A stretch of 64,000 nucleotides of DNA from Nitrosomonas eutropha (GTDB lineage: Bacteria; Pseudomonadota; Gammaproteobacteria; Burkholderiales; Nitrosomonadaceae). Position numbers and translations under genes: made by a program. The DNA lies in the NCBI RefSeq assembly GCF_900116685.1, contig NZ_FPBL01000006.1, positions 62,001 to 126,000 of the forward strand. Direction: 5' to 3'. The notes under the pieces are model-generated. The model searched no databases, had not been told where the DNA came from, and saw only the letters and a program-made list of their open reading frames with translations. This document shows positions 48,596-57,361 of the stretch, piece by piece (the stretch's first letter is position 1; each line of letters starts with the position of its first letter).

Positions 48596-50521
48596 TTACA
48601 GCTCGACCTGTATGCCGAGCTCGATCACGTGCTCTGGCGGCAGATGGTAGAACGCCGTTGGCCAGGCGCTGTTGCGTGACATAAATGCAAACAGGCGATC
48701 TCGCCAGAGCGCCATTCCGGGGCGTTCGTCGGTGGGGATCAACGAGGCACGGCTAAGATAATAGGTCGTGGTGTCGAGATCAATCTTCAATCCCAATGTT
48801 TCACATGCTCGCAGCGCCACCGGAACATTCGGACTTTGCATGAATCCATAGTGCACAATGATGCGGTGAAAACCGGAAGACAGCTCCATGACTTCAAGGC
48901 GCTCTGCTGCCGGCACACGCGGCACCTCCTCGGTAATTACGGTAACCAGGACCACTTGCTCGTGCAAGACTTTGTTGTGAGTCAACTGGTAGAGTAACGC
49001 TGGCGGTGTATCGTGCTGGTGGATAGTGAGGAAAACCGCTGTTCCGGACACACGCAGAGGAGGATCAATCACGATACGCTGGAGAAAATCTTGGAACGAC
49101 TCGGTTTCCTTGTGTATCCGCTGCACGAGAAGCTGGCGTCCCTGCTGCCAGGTGATCATTAGGGTAAATATAAACACGGCTATGACCAGCGGGAACCAGC
49201 CACCATCCGTAATTTTGAGTAGATTTGAACTGAAGAAGGCTAGGTCAATTATCAGGAACCCCACCGTCACTGCTACTGCGGTCAGGATGTTCCAGTGCCA
49301 GCGTTCGCGCATCACAAAAAATGCCAGAATGGTAGTGATCACCATAGTACCTGATACCGCGATACCAAAGGCACCCGCGAGATTATCCGAGGAACGGAAG
49401 TGTAGTACCAGCCATACGGCAGCAATCATCATGAACCAGTTTGCTGCAGGCACGTAGACCTGGCCGATTTCCTCCGAGGAGGTTTGCACCAATGTCAGCC
49501 GTGGACTCTGCCCAAGCTGAATCGCTTGCCGGGTCAGCGAGAATACACCTGAAATGATCGCCTGAGAGGCAATGATAGTGGCGAGCGTTGCCAGGCCCAC
49601 CAGGGAATATAGGAATGATGGCGGCGCTAAGCGAAAAAACGGTTGCGCCTCATGCGGATCGAGCAATAGTAGCGCCCCCTGCCCGAAATAATTAAATAAC
49701 AAGGCTGGCAGTACCAGGGCAAACCACATTAGCCGGATCGGTGCTCGCCCAACATGTCCCATGTCTGCGTAGAGAGCTTCGGCGCCGGTCAGGGCGAGAA
49801 ACACGCCGCCAAGGACTCGGAAAGCGATCCAGCCGTTGTCAATGAAGAAATCCACCCCATAACAGGGGTTGACCGCGATCAACACCTGCGGGTAGCGAAT
49901 GATCCCACTCAATCCGAGCAAGGCGATTACTGCAAACCATACCAGCATGATTGGGCCGAAGACTCTGCCGATGCGTGCGGTACCTCGCTTCTGTACCAAA
50001 AACAGCAGCACCAGAATAACGGTGGTCGCCGGGATTATGTAGGATGTCAGTTGTGGTGCTGCCACTTCCAGCCCTTCCATGGCGCTGAGTACCGAAATCG
50101 CCGGTGTGATCATGCCGTCGCCATAGAGCAGCGCCGCCCCAAACAATCCAAGGACAATCAGTACGTTGCGCTGGTGTTGTGACGATCCGCGCCAGGGGCG
50201 CAACAGTGCCAGCAGAGCCAGAATACCGCCTTCGCCGTGGTTGTCTGCGCGCATGATAATTAGTAGATACTTGATCGAAACGAGAATAATCAATGCCCAG
50301 AAAATCAATGACAGGATACCCAGGATACTTTCAGGCGTTCTTGAGTCGGACGCCATATTGTGCAGCGCTTCGCGAAACGCGTATAGAGGGCTGGTAGCGA
50401 TATCACCGTAGACCACACCCAGGGCAGTTAGGCATAAAGCAGCAGTGAGGCGGGGGGGTGTGTCCTGCTCGTTACGTGATCCTTGCCTGTTACCGGCAGA
50501 TGATTCCGAATCGAGTGTCAT
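48596..50521 (-). CDS. kup: Low-affinity potassium uptake protein Kup
   Basis: Proton-coupled K+ uptake across the inner membrane. Twelve membrane segments in the first 440 residues (ALGVVYGDIATSPLYAFREA is the family start signature), then a cytoplasmic C-terminal domain. The C-terminus HVIELGIQVEL is the usual family end, so the gene is intact. 641 aa. The N-terminal 25 residues are polar and variable. It separates nor from cyo and shares their strand. Confidence 0.95.
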   Translation of the reverse strand: MTLDSESSAGNRQGSRNEQDTPPRLTAALCLTALGVVYGDIATSPLYAFREALHNMASDSRTPESILGILSLIFWALIILVSIKYLLIIMRADNHGEGGILALLALLRPWRGSSQHQRNVLIVLGLFGAALLYGDGMITPAISVLSAMEGLEVAAPQLTSYIIPATTVILVLLFLVQKRGTARIGRVFGPIMLVWFAVIALLGLSGIIRYPQVLIAVNPCYGVDFFIDNGWIAFRVLGGVFLALTGAEALYADMGHVGRAPIRLMWFALVLPALLFNYFGQGALLLLDPHEAQPFFRLAPPSFLYSLVGLATLATIIASQAIISGVFSLTRQAIQLGQSPRLTLVQTSSEEIGQVYVPAANWFMMIAAVWLVLHFRSSDNLAGAFGIAVSGTMVITTILAFFVMRERWHWNILTAVAVTVGFLIIDLAFFSSNLLKITDGGWFPLVIAVFIFTLMITWQQGRQLLVQRIHKETESFQDFLQRIVIDPPLRVSGTAVFLTIHQHDTPPALLYQLTHNKVLHEQVVLVTVITEEVPRVPAAERLEVMELSSGFHRIIVHYGFMQSPNVPVALRACETLGLKIDLDTTTYYLSRASLIPTDERPGMALWRDRLFAFMSRNSAWPTAFYHLPPEHVIELGIQVEL

Positions 50522-50614
50522 GTTTGATCTTCTTTTTCGATGTGGGGAGACTCAGGGAGATTACTGCTTAAACTACCCCTCATGCAAACCCACCTGTAAA
50601 CCGCGAACCGCAGC

Positions 50615-50758
50615 GTATCTGATGAAGCATTGGATTACACACACAAATGTTGGCCCAGCCTGATTCGTTATGCTCACGCCGACTGTCTGCCAGCCGATAA
50701 CAATCCGATGGAAAACGTTATTTATTCCACCGTCATTGGCAAGAAAAACTGATTTTAT
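50615..50758 (+). pseudogene. Remnant of an IS66-family transposase (C-terminal part)
   Basis: One plus-strand frame from 50615 reads VSDEALDYTHKCWPSLIRYAH, then ADCLPADNNPMENVIYSTV and IGKKN. This matches the conserved end of IS66 TnpC transposases (ALDYTLKQWPxLxRY...DGxLPIDNNPxENAIRPxxxGRKNWLF), including the hallmark DNNPxEN. A TGA at 50750-50752 replaces the Trp codon of KNWLF, and the frame has no start and little upstream homology. It is a decayed fragment between kup and cyoD, opposite in strand to both. Confidence 0.75.
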
Positions 50759-50796
50759 CGACATGCAAATGGCAGACCTGGCATGACAGCTGATTG

Positions 50797-51144
50797 CTAT
50801 ATGGGTGTCATGCGCTCGGCAAGATTGGCCATGATCCAGATGGTGCCAGCCACCATGATGATCAGTAATGAAGTAGAAAACAAGACCAATAGCAGATCCT
50901 CACGCTTGCGCTTGCGGCCGAGGTGCAGGAAGAAGCGAAAGTGCACCACGGTCTGCACCATTGCCAGCACTGCGATGATTATTAACAACGAGCCACGTGT
51001 CGTGGCTTGCCACTGCACCAGCGCAAAAGGCACCAGTGTGAGAATAAGCGCCAGGCCAAATCCCCACACATAAGACATGAAATCACGTCGCTTATTAGTC
51101 ATGAGCGCGTTAGTCGCAGGTATCCGGGTAACAGGTTTACTCAT
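50797..51144 (-). CDS. cyoD: Cytochrome o ubiquinol oxidase subunit IV
   Basis: A 115-aa three-helix membrane protein (segments near 28-48, 52-72 and 88-108), with the family pattern YVWGFGLALILTLVPFALV and QTVVHFRFFLHL. Helps assembly of the CuB site in bo3 oxidases. The start overlaps the cyoC stop (ATGA). In most bacteria cyoE (haem O synthase) follows; here the IS66 remnant follows. Confidence 0.92.
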   Translation of the reverse strand: MSKPVTRIPATNALMTNKRRDFMSYVWGFGLALILTLVPFALVQWQATTRGSLLIIIAVLAMVQTVVHFRFFLHLGRKRKREDLLLVLFSTSLLIIMVAGTIWIMANLAERMTPI

Positions 51145-51812
51145 GCCAATCCCCCCAGATAAACTACCGAAAAAATAAAGATCCAGACAATGTCCAGAAA
51201 ATGCCAGAACAGTGCCAGTCTGAGTAGCCCCAGCTTAGTTTCGCTATCCAGGCCATGAACGGCGATTTGCCCCAGCATGCAAACCAGCCAAATGCAGCCT
51301 GCCGTCACATGCAAGCCGTGCAGTGGCACGAGACCAAAGAAACCCGATAAAAAGCCACTTTGCGTGGGCAAGCCGCCAGCAGCAAACATGGTGCGGAAAT
51401 CATCCAGCTCCATCCCCAGAAAAATTACGCCAAGCACCAGTGTGACCAGCAGCCAGCCGACCAGATGCGATGTCGGGTGCTTGTATTTCATGGCGATTGA
51501 CGCCATACCGAACGTAAAGCTGCTCGTCAGTAACAGCAGCGTTTCGATGAAGATGGGGCCCAAGTGGTACAGCTCGCGCGGGCCGGGGCTGCCGGCAGTG
51601 CCTTGCAGCAAGGTAGCGTAGGTGGCAAAAGCCATTCCGAAAATAATGGCGTCACTCATCAGGAACACCCAGAAGCCAAATACAGTTGCTTCGGCCTGGG
51701 TATGCACATTCGAATGTTCAGCTCCGAGGTTCAGACCCGGGTAGATAAAGATCTCCTTGTTCTGACGTGCGTCAAGGTAAAACTCCACGCGCTTGAAAAG
51801 CTCTGAGATCAT
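51141..51812 (-). CDS. cyoC: Cytochrome o ubiquinol oxidase subunit III
   Basis: A 223-aa protein with five membrane segments, typical for subunit III of quinol oxidases (GFWVFLMSDAIIFGMAFATY, GLVPLHGLHVTAGCIWLVCM). It stabilises the complex near proton and oxygen entry. ATGA overlaps at both ends tie it to cyoB and cyoD. Confidence 0.94.
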   Translation of the reverse strand: MISELFKRVEFYLDARQNKEIFIYPGLNLGAEHSNVHTQAEATVFGFWVFLMSDAIIFGMAFATYATLLQGTAGSPGPRELYHLGPIFIETLLLLTSSFTFGMASIAMKYKHPTSHLVGWLLVTLVLGVIFLGMELDDFRTMFAAGGLPTQSGFLSGFFGLVPLHGLHVTAGCIWLVCMLGQIAVHGLDSETKLGLLRLALFWHFLDIVWIFIFSVVYLGGLA

Positions 51813-53920
51813 GTGGACACCTCTACGGTTTCAAGCGCGGCGCGCCCTTTGTTCGCGGCCGTATGCTCTTGGCTGCGCTTGATCGGCTGCGCCGAGCGTG
51901 CGGCCTGAATCCAGTGCCGATGTGCCCGACAGACGGTTTCTGCCGGGATAATTTTCAGGGTGTCACGCTGAAAGCCACGCACCACCAGGGTGCCAATCGT
52001 TACTAACCCTGTCAGGATCACGAGCCACCAGATTTGCCACACCAGCCCGAATGCCAACAAGAAGCTGGTGCCACCAAATACCGGGCCCATTGCGCTGTTT
52101 TGCGGTATTTCGATATTGACGTATGTATCGGGCTCCTGGTAGCCGACGCCAAATTCCTTGGCAGCCGTGAAAGCATCGCGATCATTGATGCTGGGAACAA
52201 CCGGAAAATTGTACTCCGGCGGTGGTGCTGATGTGGCCCATTCAAGGCTGCGACCGTCCCATGGATCGCCTACAAAAACACGGTTTTCTTCACGATGCTT
52301 GATTGAAACCCATAACTGAATGACAAGCGCCATGAGCGCTGCCGCAACCAGCAAAGCGCCCACAAATGCCACGATTTCCAGTGGCACGTAGCTAGCCTGT
52401 TCGTAAGCAACACTGCGGCGCGGTAGCCCCATCAACCCCAGAATGTACAGCGGGAAGAACGCCCCCATCCAGCCAAAAATCCAGCAATACGCTGAAATTC
52501 TCCCCCAGCGCTCGTCCAGGCGGAACCCGAATGCTTTGGGAAACCAGAAGGTATAACCCGCCAGCATGCCAAATAGCACGCCTGGTACGGCCATATTGTG
52601 GAAATGTGCCACCAGAAAAACAGTATTGTGTACCTGATAATCCAGGATGGGATTGGCCAGCATGATGCCGGTGATGCCGCCAATCACGAACAGAAAGATG
52701 AACGCTAACGAATAAATCATGGGGACACTGAAGCGTACGCGACCGCGAAGCATGGTCCACATCCAGTCGTAGATTTTGACTCCGGTAGGAATGCCGATCA
52801 GCATGGAGGCAATTCCGAATACCGCGTTGATGTGGCCCGATTGGCCCATGGTGAAAAAATGGTGCAGCCATACCAAGAATGACAGGAATGCAATCGACAT
52901 GGTTGCCCACACCAATGATTTATAGCCAAACAGAACTTTGCCGGAGAAGGTTGAGAAGATCTCGGAATAGACACCGAAGGCAGGCAAAATCAGGATGTAG
53001 ACTTCAGGGTGGCCAAAGAGCCAGAACATGTTGAGGAAGTTCATCTGATTGCCACCCAGACCATTGGTGAAGAAATGAAAGTCGAGATAGCGATCCAGCG
53101 CCAGCTGTAGCGTCACTACGGTGAGTGGTGGCATGGCAAAAATCATCATGATAGCGGTGCACAGCGCGGTCCAGGTGAAGAGTGGCATGTAATAAAGTTT
53201 CATGCCGGGTGCACGTTTTTTGTAAATCGTGACAGCAATATTGATGCCGGTGAGCGTTGAGCCCAAAGATGCCAGTGTGAGTGACCAGATCCAGTAATCA
53301 ACCCCGACGCCCGGGTTGTACAAGGTTCCGGTATAGGGTGGGTAGCCAAACCAGCCACCGGTAGAAAAAACTCCGACGACAAGTGAAGTCATCACCAGCG
53401 CAGCACCTGCTACGGTTAGCCACAGGCTGATGGAATTGAGTATCGGGAAAGCAACGTCGCGTGCGCCGATTTGTAGCGGTACAACATAGTTGATGAGCCC
53501 CGTGAGAAACGGCATCGCCATGAAGAAGATCATGATCGTGCCGTGCGTGCTGAAAAGCTGGGCGAAGTGATCGGATGAAAGAAAGCCACCATCCAATCCG
53601 ACTGCGCCCTGCGCGCGCATCAAGACCGCCTCGGCAATGGCGCGCACCAGCATCACCAGTGCCAGCACAACATACATGATCCCAATCTTCTTGTGATCAG
53701 CGCTGGTGAGCCAATCGAACCACAAAGTGCGCCAGGCGCGGTAGCGCGTCAGCAATGCTACTACTACCATCACGCTGATGACTACGAGCGCGGCTGCAAA
53801 ACTGCCTAGAAGCCCATTGATAAAAATATCGCTATCATCGCTGCCAAGCATGGCCAGAAACGGAAACGAGTCCGCATCCAGAAGCCCGAGGGGATGATTG
53901 AGAGTGGTAGACCAGCTCAT
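51809..53920 (-). CDS. cyoB: Cytochrome o ubiquinol oxidase subunit I
   Basis: Haem-copper catalytic subunit that reduces O2 and pumps protons. CuB and haem ligands are clear: His 126 (STHGTIM), His 304 with the cross-linked Tyr 308 and the proton-path Glu 306 (GHPEVYIL), twin His 353-354, and HFHNMAVPGV later. The quinone-site residues of E. coli CyoB (R71, D75, H98, Q101) correspond to R93, E97, H118 and Q121, so the site is kept with one Asp-to-Glu change. This supports a quinol rather than a cytochrome c donor. 703 aa, longer than E. coli because of a polar C-terminal tail. Overlaps cyoC by 4 nt. Confidence 0.95.
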   Translation of the reverse strand: MSWSTTLNHPLGLLDADSFPFLAMLGSDDSDIFINGLLGSFAAALVVISVMVVVALLTRYRAWRTLWFDWLTSADHKKIGIMYVVLALVMLVRAIAEAVLMRAQGAVGLDGGFLSSDHFAQLFSTHGTIMIFFMAMPFLTGLINYVVPLQIGARDVAFPILNSISLWLTVAGAALVMTSLVVGVFSTGGWFGYPPYTGTLYNPGVGVDYWIWSLTLASLGSTLTGINIAVTIYKKRAPGMKLYYMPLFTWTALCTAIMMIFAMPPLTVVTLQLALDRYLDFHFFTNGLGGNQMNFLNMFWLFGHPEVYILILPAFGVYSEIFSTFSGKVLFGYKSLVWATMSIAFLSFLVWLHHFFTMGQSGHINAVFGIASMLIGIPTGVKIYDWMWTMLRGRVRFSVPMIYSLAFIFLFVIGGITGIMLANPILDYQVHNTVFLVAHFHNMAVPGVLFGMLAGYTFWFPKAFGFRLDERWGRISAYCWIFGWMGAFFPLYILGLMGLPRRSVAYEQASYVPLEIVAFVGALLVAAALMALVIQLWVSIKHREENRVFVGDPWDGRSLEWATSAPPPEYNFPVVPSINDRDAFTAAKEFGVGYQEPDTYVNIEIPQNSAMGPVFGGTSFLLAFGLVWQIWWLVILTGLVTIGTLVVRGFQRDTLKIIPAETVCRAHRHWIQAARSAQPIKRSQEHTAANKGRAALETVEVST

Positions 53921-53922
53921 AG

Positions 53923-54912
53923 CTATTGACCCTTGGTGATCGCGGGTGCCAGCGCAGTTGATGGCAATGGTTTGTCGTCCATGACTGACATCACTAAATC
54001 GGTGAAAAAATTGGCTTTCGCGCCAGTGAAATAAATATTGCTATCGAAGGCCGGTGCTGCTGGCGCCAGTACCGTGCGCAGCTGTGCCTTGGTTCCTTGC
54101 ATTGCAATGGCGTTCAAGGCGGTCGCATCGAACGGGATTCCGGTAGCGCGTACTTGTTGCACCCAGGCATCAAAATCCGCCTGCGTCATCGCCACTGCAG
54201 CAAATTTTTGCTGGTGGAAGCCATCGCCGCTATACATGGTGTTCTCACCGAGGAAGCGGCCTGGCCGGTCAGCTTGCAGATTAAGCTGCGTCACCATGCC
54301 GCCCATGGCATAAATCTGGCTGCCCAGTGCCGGAATAAAAAATGACTGCATCACCGTGGCTGAAGTCAGCTCCATGGTTAGCGGCTGTCCAGCAGGAAAC
54401 GCCAGCATGCCAACGCTGGCAATGCCTTGCTCGGGATAAACAAACAGCCATTTCCAATCGTAGCCAATTACCTGGACATGGGTTGCTGGTGTGCTGGATG
54501 TAAGGGGGCGATAAGGGTCGAAGCGTTCTGTGTCTTCCCACACTAAGATACTTAAAAAAATAACAATAGTGATTGGGATGCCCCAACTGAAATATTCAAG
54601 TGGCTTGAAGATTTTCCATCGCGGCACATATTTGGATTTGGTGGCGCCGTAGCGGTAGCGCCAGGCAATCCACACTGTACCGATAAATACTGGCAGCGCA
54701 ATCAGAATGAAGAGGATAGCCACGACCAACCAGAAGTGTTCACTTTGAGCTGTCGCAATTGGGCCTTGTGGATTGAGGAAGCTCAAATGCTCAGTGCTGT
54801 TACATCCCGAGAGCAACACGAGCGCAACACATTGAACAGACAAAGTGACAGCTTGTTGCGAGCCACAGCCGTGCATCTGTAGCACTGACACTGACATTAT
54901 GGACTTGGGCAT
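53923..54912 (-). CDS. cyoA: Cytochrome o ubiquinol oxidase subunit II (lipoprotein)
   Basis: Subunit II of the bo3 oxidase. Lipoprotein signal with SGC (VALVLLSGC), two membrane helices (about 55-80 and 100-120), then a periplasmic cupredoxin domain. The CuA ligands CxxxC are absent, as in quinol oxidases; the corresponding part reads FFIPALGSQIYAMGGMVTQL. The frame is open from 55020, but ATG 54912 (MPKSIMSV) has GAG 7 nt upstream in the same context as norC, so 329 aa is preferred. Two nt from cyoB. Confidence 0.9.
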   Translation of the reverse strand: MPKSIMSVSVLQMHGCGSQQAVTLSVQCVALVLLSGCNSTEHLSFLNPQGPIATAQSEHFWLVVAILFILIALPVFIGTVWIAWRYRYGATKSKYVPRWKIFKPLEYFSWGIPITIVIFLSILVWEDTERFDPYRPLTSSTPATHVQVIGYDWKWLFVYPEQGIASVGMLAFPAGQPLTMELTSATVMQSFFIPALGSQIYAMGGMVTQLNLQADRPGRFLGENTMYSGDGFHQQKFAAVAMTQADFDAWVQQVRATGIPFDATALNAIAMQGTKAQLRTVLAPAAPAFDSNIYFTGAKANFFTDLVMSVMDDKPLPSTALAPAITKGQ

Positions 54913-55027
54913 CACTATTCTCATTTGGCTCTGCGTTGGTAATAAATTACATGCAACCAGATCTAATTGGACATTTATGCATATCGGCCAGTTCAAAAAA
55001 CGGCTTGCAGCATGGCTCATCTACCAG

Positions 55028-55041
55028 AGCAATTTATTGCT
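55028..55041. repeat. 14-bp palindrome in the cyoA leader
   Basis: AGCAAT-TT-ATTGCT, a perfect palindrome about 115 bp upstream of the cyoA ATG in the divergent cyoA-galU gap. No T tract is present, so an operator is more likely than a terminator. Confidence 0.3.
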
Positions 55042-55164
55042 TCGTACTGATCGGGATTCAATTTTTTGCATCTATTCATAATACAACTATGCCGGTTTCA
55101 TCATAGGAAAATCAGTGCTGATCGGGTATCCTTGTTTGAATTTAAACAAAAATAGTCTTCTGTC

Positions 55165-56052
55165 ATGAGTGTGGTAAAAAAAGCTGTATTTCCAATTGCG
55201 GGTCTTGGTACTCGTTTTCTACCTGCAACCAAGGCATCTGCCAAAGAAATGCTGCCAGTGGTAGATAAGCCGTTAATTCAATATGCCGTTGAAGAAGCGT
55301 ATGCTGCCGGAATCCGACATATGATTTTTGTGACGGGTCGCACCAAGCGTAGTGTCGAGGATCATTTTGATACAGCTTACGAGCTGGAAAATGAACTGGA
55401 ACTGGCAGGTAAAACTGCGTTGCTGGATGTGGCGCGCAGTATTGCTCCTGATGACATGATTTGTACCTATGTGCGCCAATCTCGTGCGATGGGGCTTGGC
55501 CATGCGGTGTTGTGTTCGAAAGAGCTGGTGGGTAATGAGCCTTTTGCGGTATTGCTCGCAGATGATCTGATGATTGGGAAGCCCGCGATAATAGCGCAGA
55601 TGGTTGAACAATTTGTCGAAAGGCAAGCCAGTATCCTGGCCGTACAGGATGTGCCGCGTGAACATACCAGGCGTTACGGAATTGTCAGTGGGCAGAATGT
55701 GATGCCAGGCCTGGTGGATGTCAGTGGAATTATTGAAAAACCGTCTCCAGATGTTGCACCTACGACGCTTGCTGTTGCTGGCCGCTATGTCCTGACCCCG
55801 GGTATTTTCAGGGAGCTGGAAAATATGCCGCACGGTGTGGGGGGCGAAATCCAGCTCACTGACGGTATTGCCCGGCTCATGCAGCATGAAAAAGTTTTTG
55901 CTTATCGCTACGCAGGGGTTCGTTACGATTGTGGAAGCAAGCTGGGATTTTTACAGGCAACGGTAGATCTGGGCGAACGTCACAGTGAAGTGGGTGATAG
56001 ATTTTCAGCATGGCTGCAGCAACGCGGCACGCACTTGACAACTAACGATTGA
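55165..56052 (+). CDS. galU: UTP-glucose-1-phosphate uridylyltransferase
   Basis: Makes UDP-glucose for envelope glycans. N-terminal [20 protein letters not shown] is the nucleotide-binding signature, with [16 protein letters not shown] and the later VLLADDLM and [16 protein letters not shown]. 295 aa, normal. Divergent from cyoA with a gap of about 250 nt. A TTGTTT-n6-AAACAA repeat (55132-55149) sits just ahead of the start. A terminator overlaps its stop. Confidence 0.95.
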   Translation: MSVVKKAVFPIAGLGTRFLPATKASAKEMLPVVDKPLIQYAVEEAYAAGIRHMIFVTGRTKRSVEDHFDTAYELENELELAGKTALLDVARSIAPDDMICTYVRQSRAMGLGHAVLCSKELVGNEPFAVLLADDLMIGKPAIIAQMVEQFVERQASILAVQDVPREHTRRYGIVSGQNVMPGLVDVSGIIEKPSPDVAPTTLAVAGRYVLTPGIFRELENMPHGVGGEIQLTDGIARLMQHEKVFAYRYAGVRYDCGSKLGFLQATVDLGERHSEVGDRFSAWLQQRGTHLTTND

Positions 56053-56109
56053 TCGTTTGAAGCGGCTGTCCAGACGGGATCTACTTTCAAACGATGCCTG
56101 ATATTTTTT
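56052..56109 (+). terminator. Terminator of galU
   Basis: Perfect 10-bp arms ATCGTTTGAA (56052-56061) and TTCAAACGAT (56086-56095), with a 24-nt loop that can form a smaller inner stem. A tract of six T follows 8 nt later (56104-56109). It begins at the last base of the galU stop. Confidence 0.55.
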
Positions 56110-56225
56110 GTCCCGGTTAAATCCTTGTATTTCATGCTGGCTTTGTAACTTTATGATTTTACGTGTTGTAATATAAATGTAGTGGTTTGTTTCTGAAATT
56201 TAATCTGAACCGTTAAGGGACTCCC

Positions 56226-57335
56226 ATGAACCTGAAATCACTTCTGAATCAGCTTAATCACCATCAAAATGATCTGGCCATCAGCATTTTATTACCTACC
56301 CATCGGACTTTTCCGGATAACAAACAAGATGCGATCACGCTGAAAAATCTGGTCAAAGAAGCTGAGGATCGATTAAACAATCAGCTTGATAAGCGCGAGG
56401 TTGAGGGGATTATTGATGCAATCAATAAAAAGATTGAGACGCTTGATCATAATTACAACCTTGACAGCCTGGGCATTTTTGCCAGCCGTCACAGCGTAAC
56501 GGTTATGCGTTTTCCATTTACAGCTGAAGCACGGGTAATTATTGATGATACTTTCGCCGTACGTGATCTCGTGCGGGAAATTAATGATGCTGTTCATTAT
56601 CATGTACTGGTTATTTCGCGCACATCCGCGCGCCTGATCGAGGCGTTTAATGATCGTCCGATCCATGAGTTTGATTCACAAACTGTATTGCGGACGGGCA
56701 GTTTTCCGATGGAGAGTCCATTTTTATTTGCAGCAAAAGGATTGGATCGCGCCCAAATACCAAATGAAGCCAGTAACCTCAAAGAATTCTTTAACCGCGC
56801 AGATAAAAGCCTGCAGGAGATTCAGAACAATCCTGAAAATGATCGTCTGCCGGTTATTGTTGTGGGTGACGCGCGCAATGTTGCTTTTTTCAAAGAAGTT
56901 TGTGATCAGCCAACCGATATTGTCGGCGCGATCACTTCTGTGCCTGATTTGAAGGTACCTGCTGAAAGAATTATTCTGGAAGTGCAGGCCATACTGGTTG
57001 AATATCGCCTCAACCGGGCAAAAACAGCTCTGCAACATCTTGCCCAGGCGCGGAATGCACATCAATTACTAACTGATTTCTCCACTATTTTCCGGGCTGT
57101 AACTGAAGGTAATGCAGCACGTTTGTTTGTGCGTCAAGGGTATATTCAACCCGGAATCATTGATTTTGACCAGAAAATCGTTACCGTTCACGATGATGCT
57201 ACTGCATTGGATGTGACAGATGATGTGGTGGATACATTTATCGAACTGGTCATGCAACAGGGTGGGGAAATCTGCTTTTTGTCAGCTGAACAACTGGGAG
57301 AGGAAAAGCCGCTTAGCTTGCAGACAAGATATTAA
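56226..57335 (+). CDS. baeRF-like protein (bacterial archaeo-eukaryotic release factor family)
   Basis: A 369-aa cytoplasmic protein with the layout of the bacterial archaeo-eukaryotic release factor families (family 3/7 type): an N-terminal domain (SILLPTHRTFPDNKQDAITL, 19-38, then the LDSLGIFASRHSVTVMRFPF strand pair) followed by two eRF1-like domains (VIVVGDARNVAFFKEV near 216, FRAVTEGNAARLFVRQGYI near 290). No GGQ tripeptide is visible, so hydrolysis of peptidyl-tRNA cannot be claimed. The family is thought to act in ribosome rescue or stress; the actual role is unknown. Ribosome binding site AAGGGACT. Monocistronic or leading the next gene (26-nt gap). Confidence 0.75.
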   Translation: MNLKSLLNQLNHHQNDLAISILLPTHRTFPDNKQDAITLKNLVKEAEDRLNNQLDKREVEGIIDAINKKIETLDHNYNLDSLGIFASRHSVTVMRFPFTAEARVIIDDTFAVRDLVREINDAVHYHVLVISRTSARLIEAFNDRPIHEFDSQTVLRTGSFPMESPFLFAAKGLDRAQIPNEASNLKEFFNRADKSLQEIQNNPENDRLPVIVVGDARNVAFFKEVCDQPTDIVGAITSVPDLKVPAERIILEVQAILVEYRLNRAKTALQHLAQARNAHQLLTDFSTIFRAVTEGNAARLFVRQGYIQPGIIDFDQKIVTVHDDATALDVTDDVVDTFIELVMQQGGEICFLSAEQLGEEKPLSLQTRY

Positions 57336-57361
57336 TTGGTTTGTAGTTTGTAAAGAGAGTC

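Noticed and set aside
51809-54912. Calling the cyo genes a cytochrome c oxidase (coxAB)
   Set aside because: Subunit II lacks the CuA cysteines and subunit I retains the quinone-site residues, so a quinol oxidase fits better.
54913-55020. Longer CyoA start at 55020
   Set aside because: Would place 36 residues before the lipoprotein signal peptide; ATG 54912 has a proper ribosome binding site and signal.
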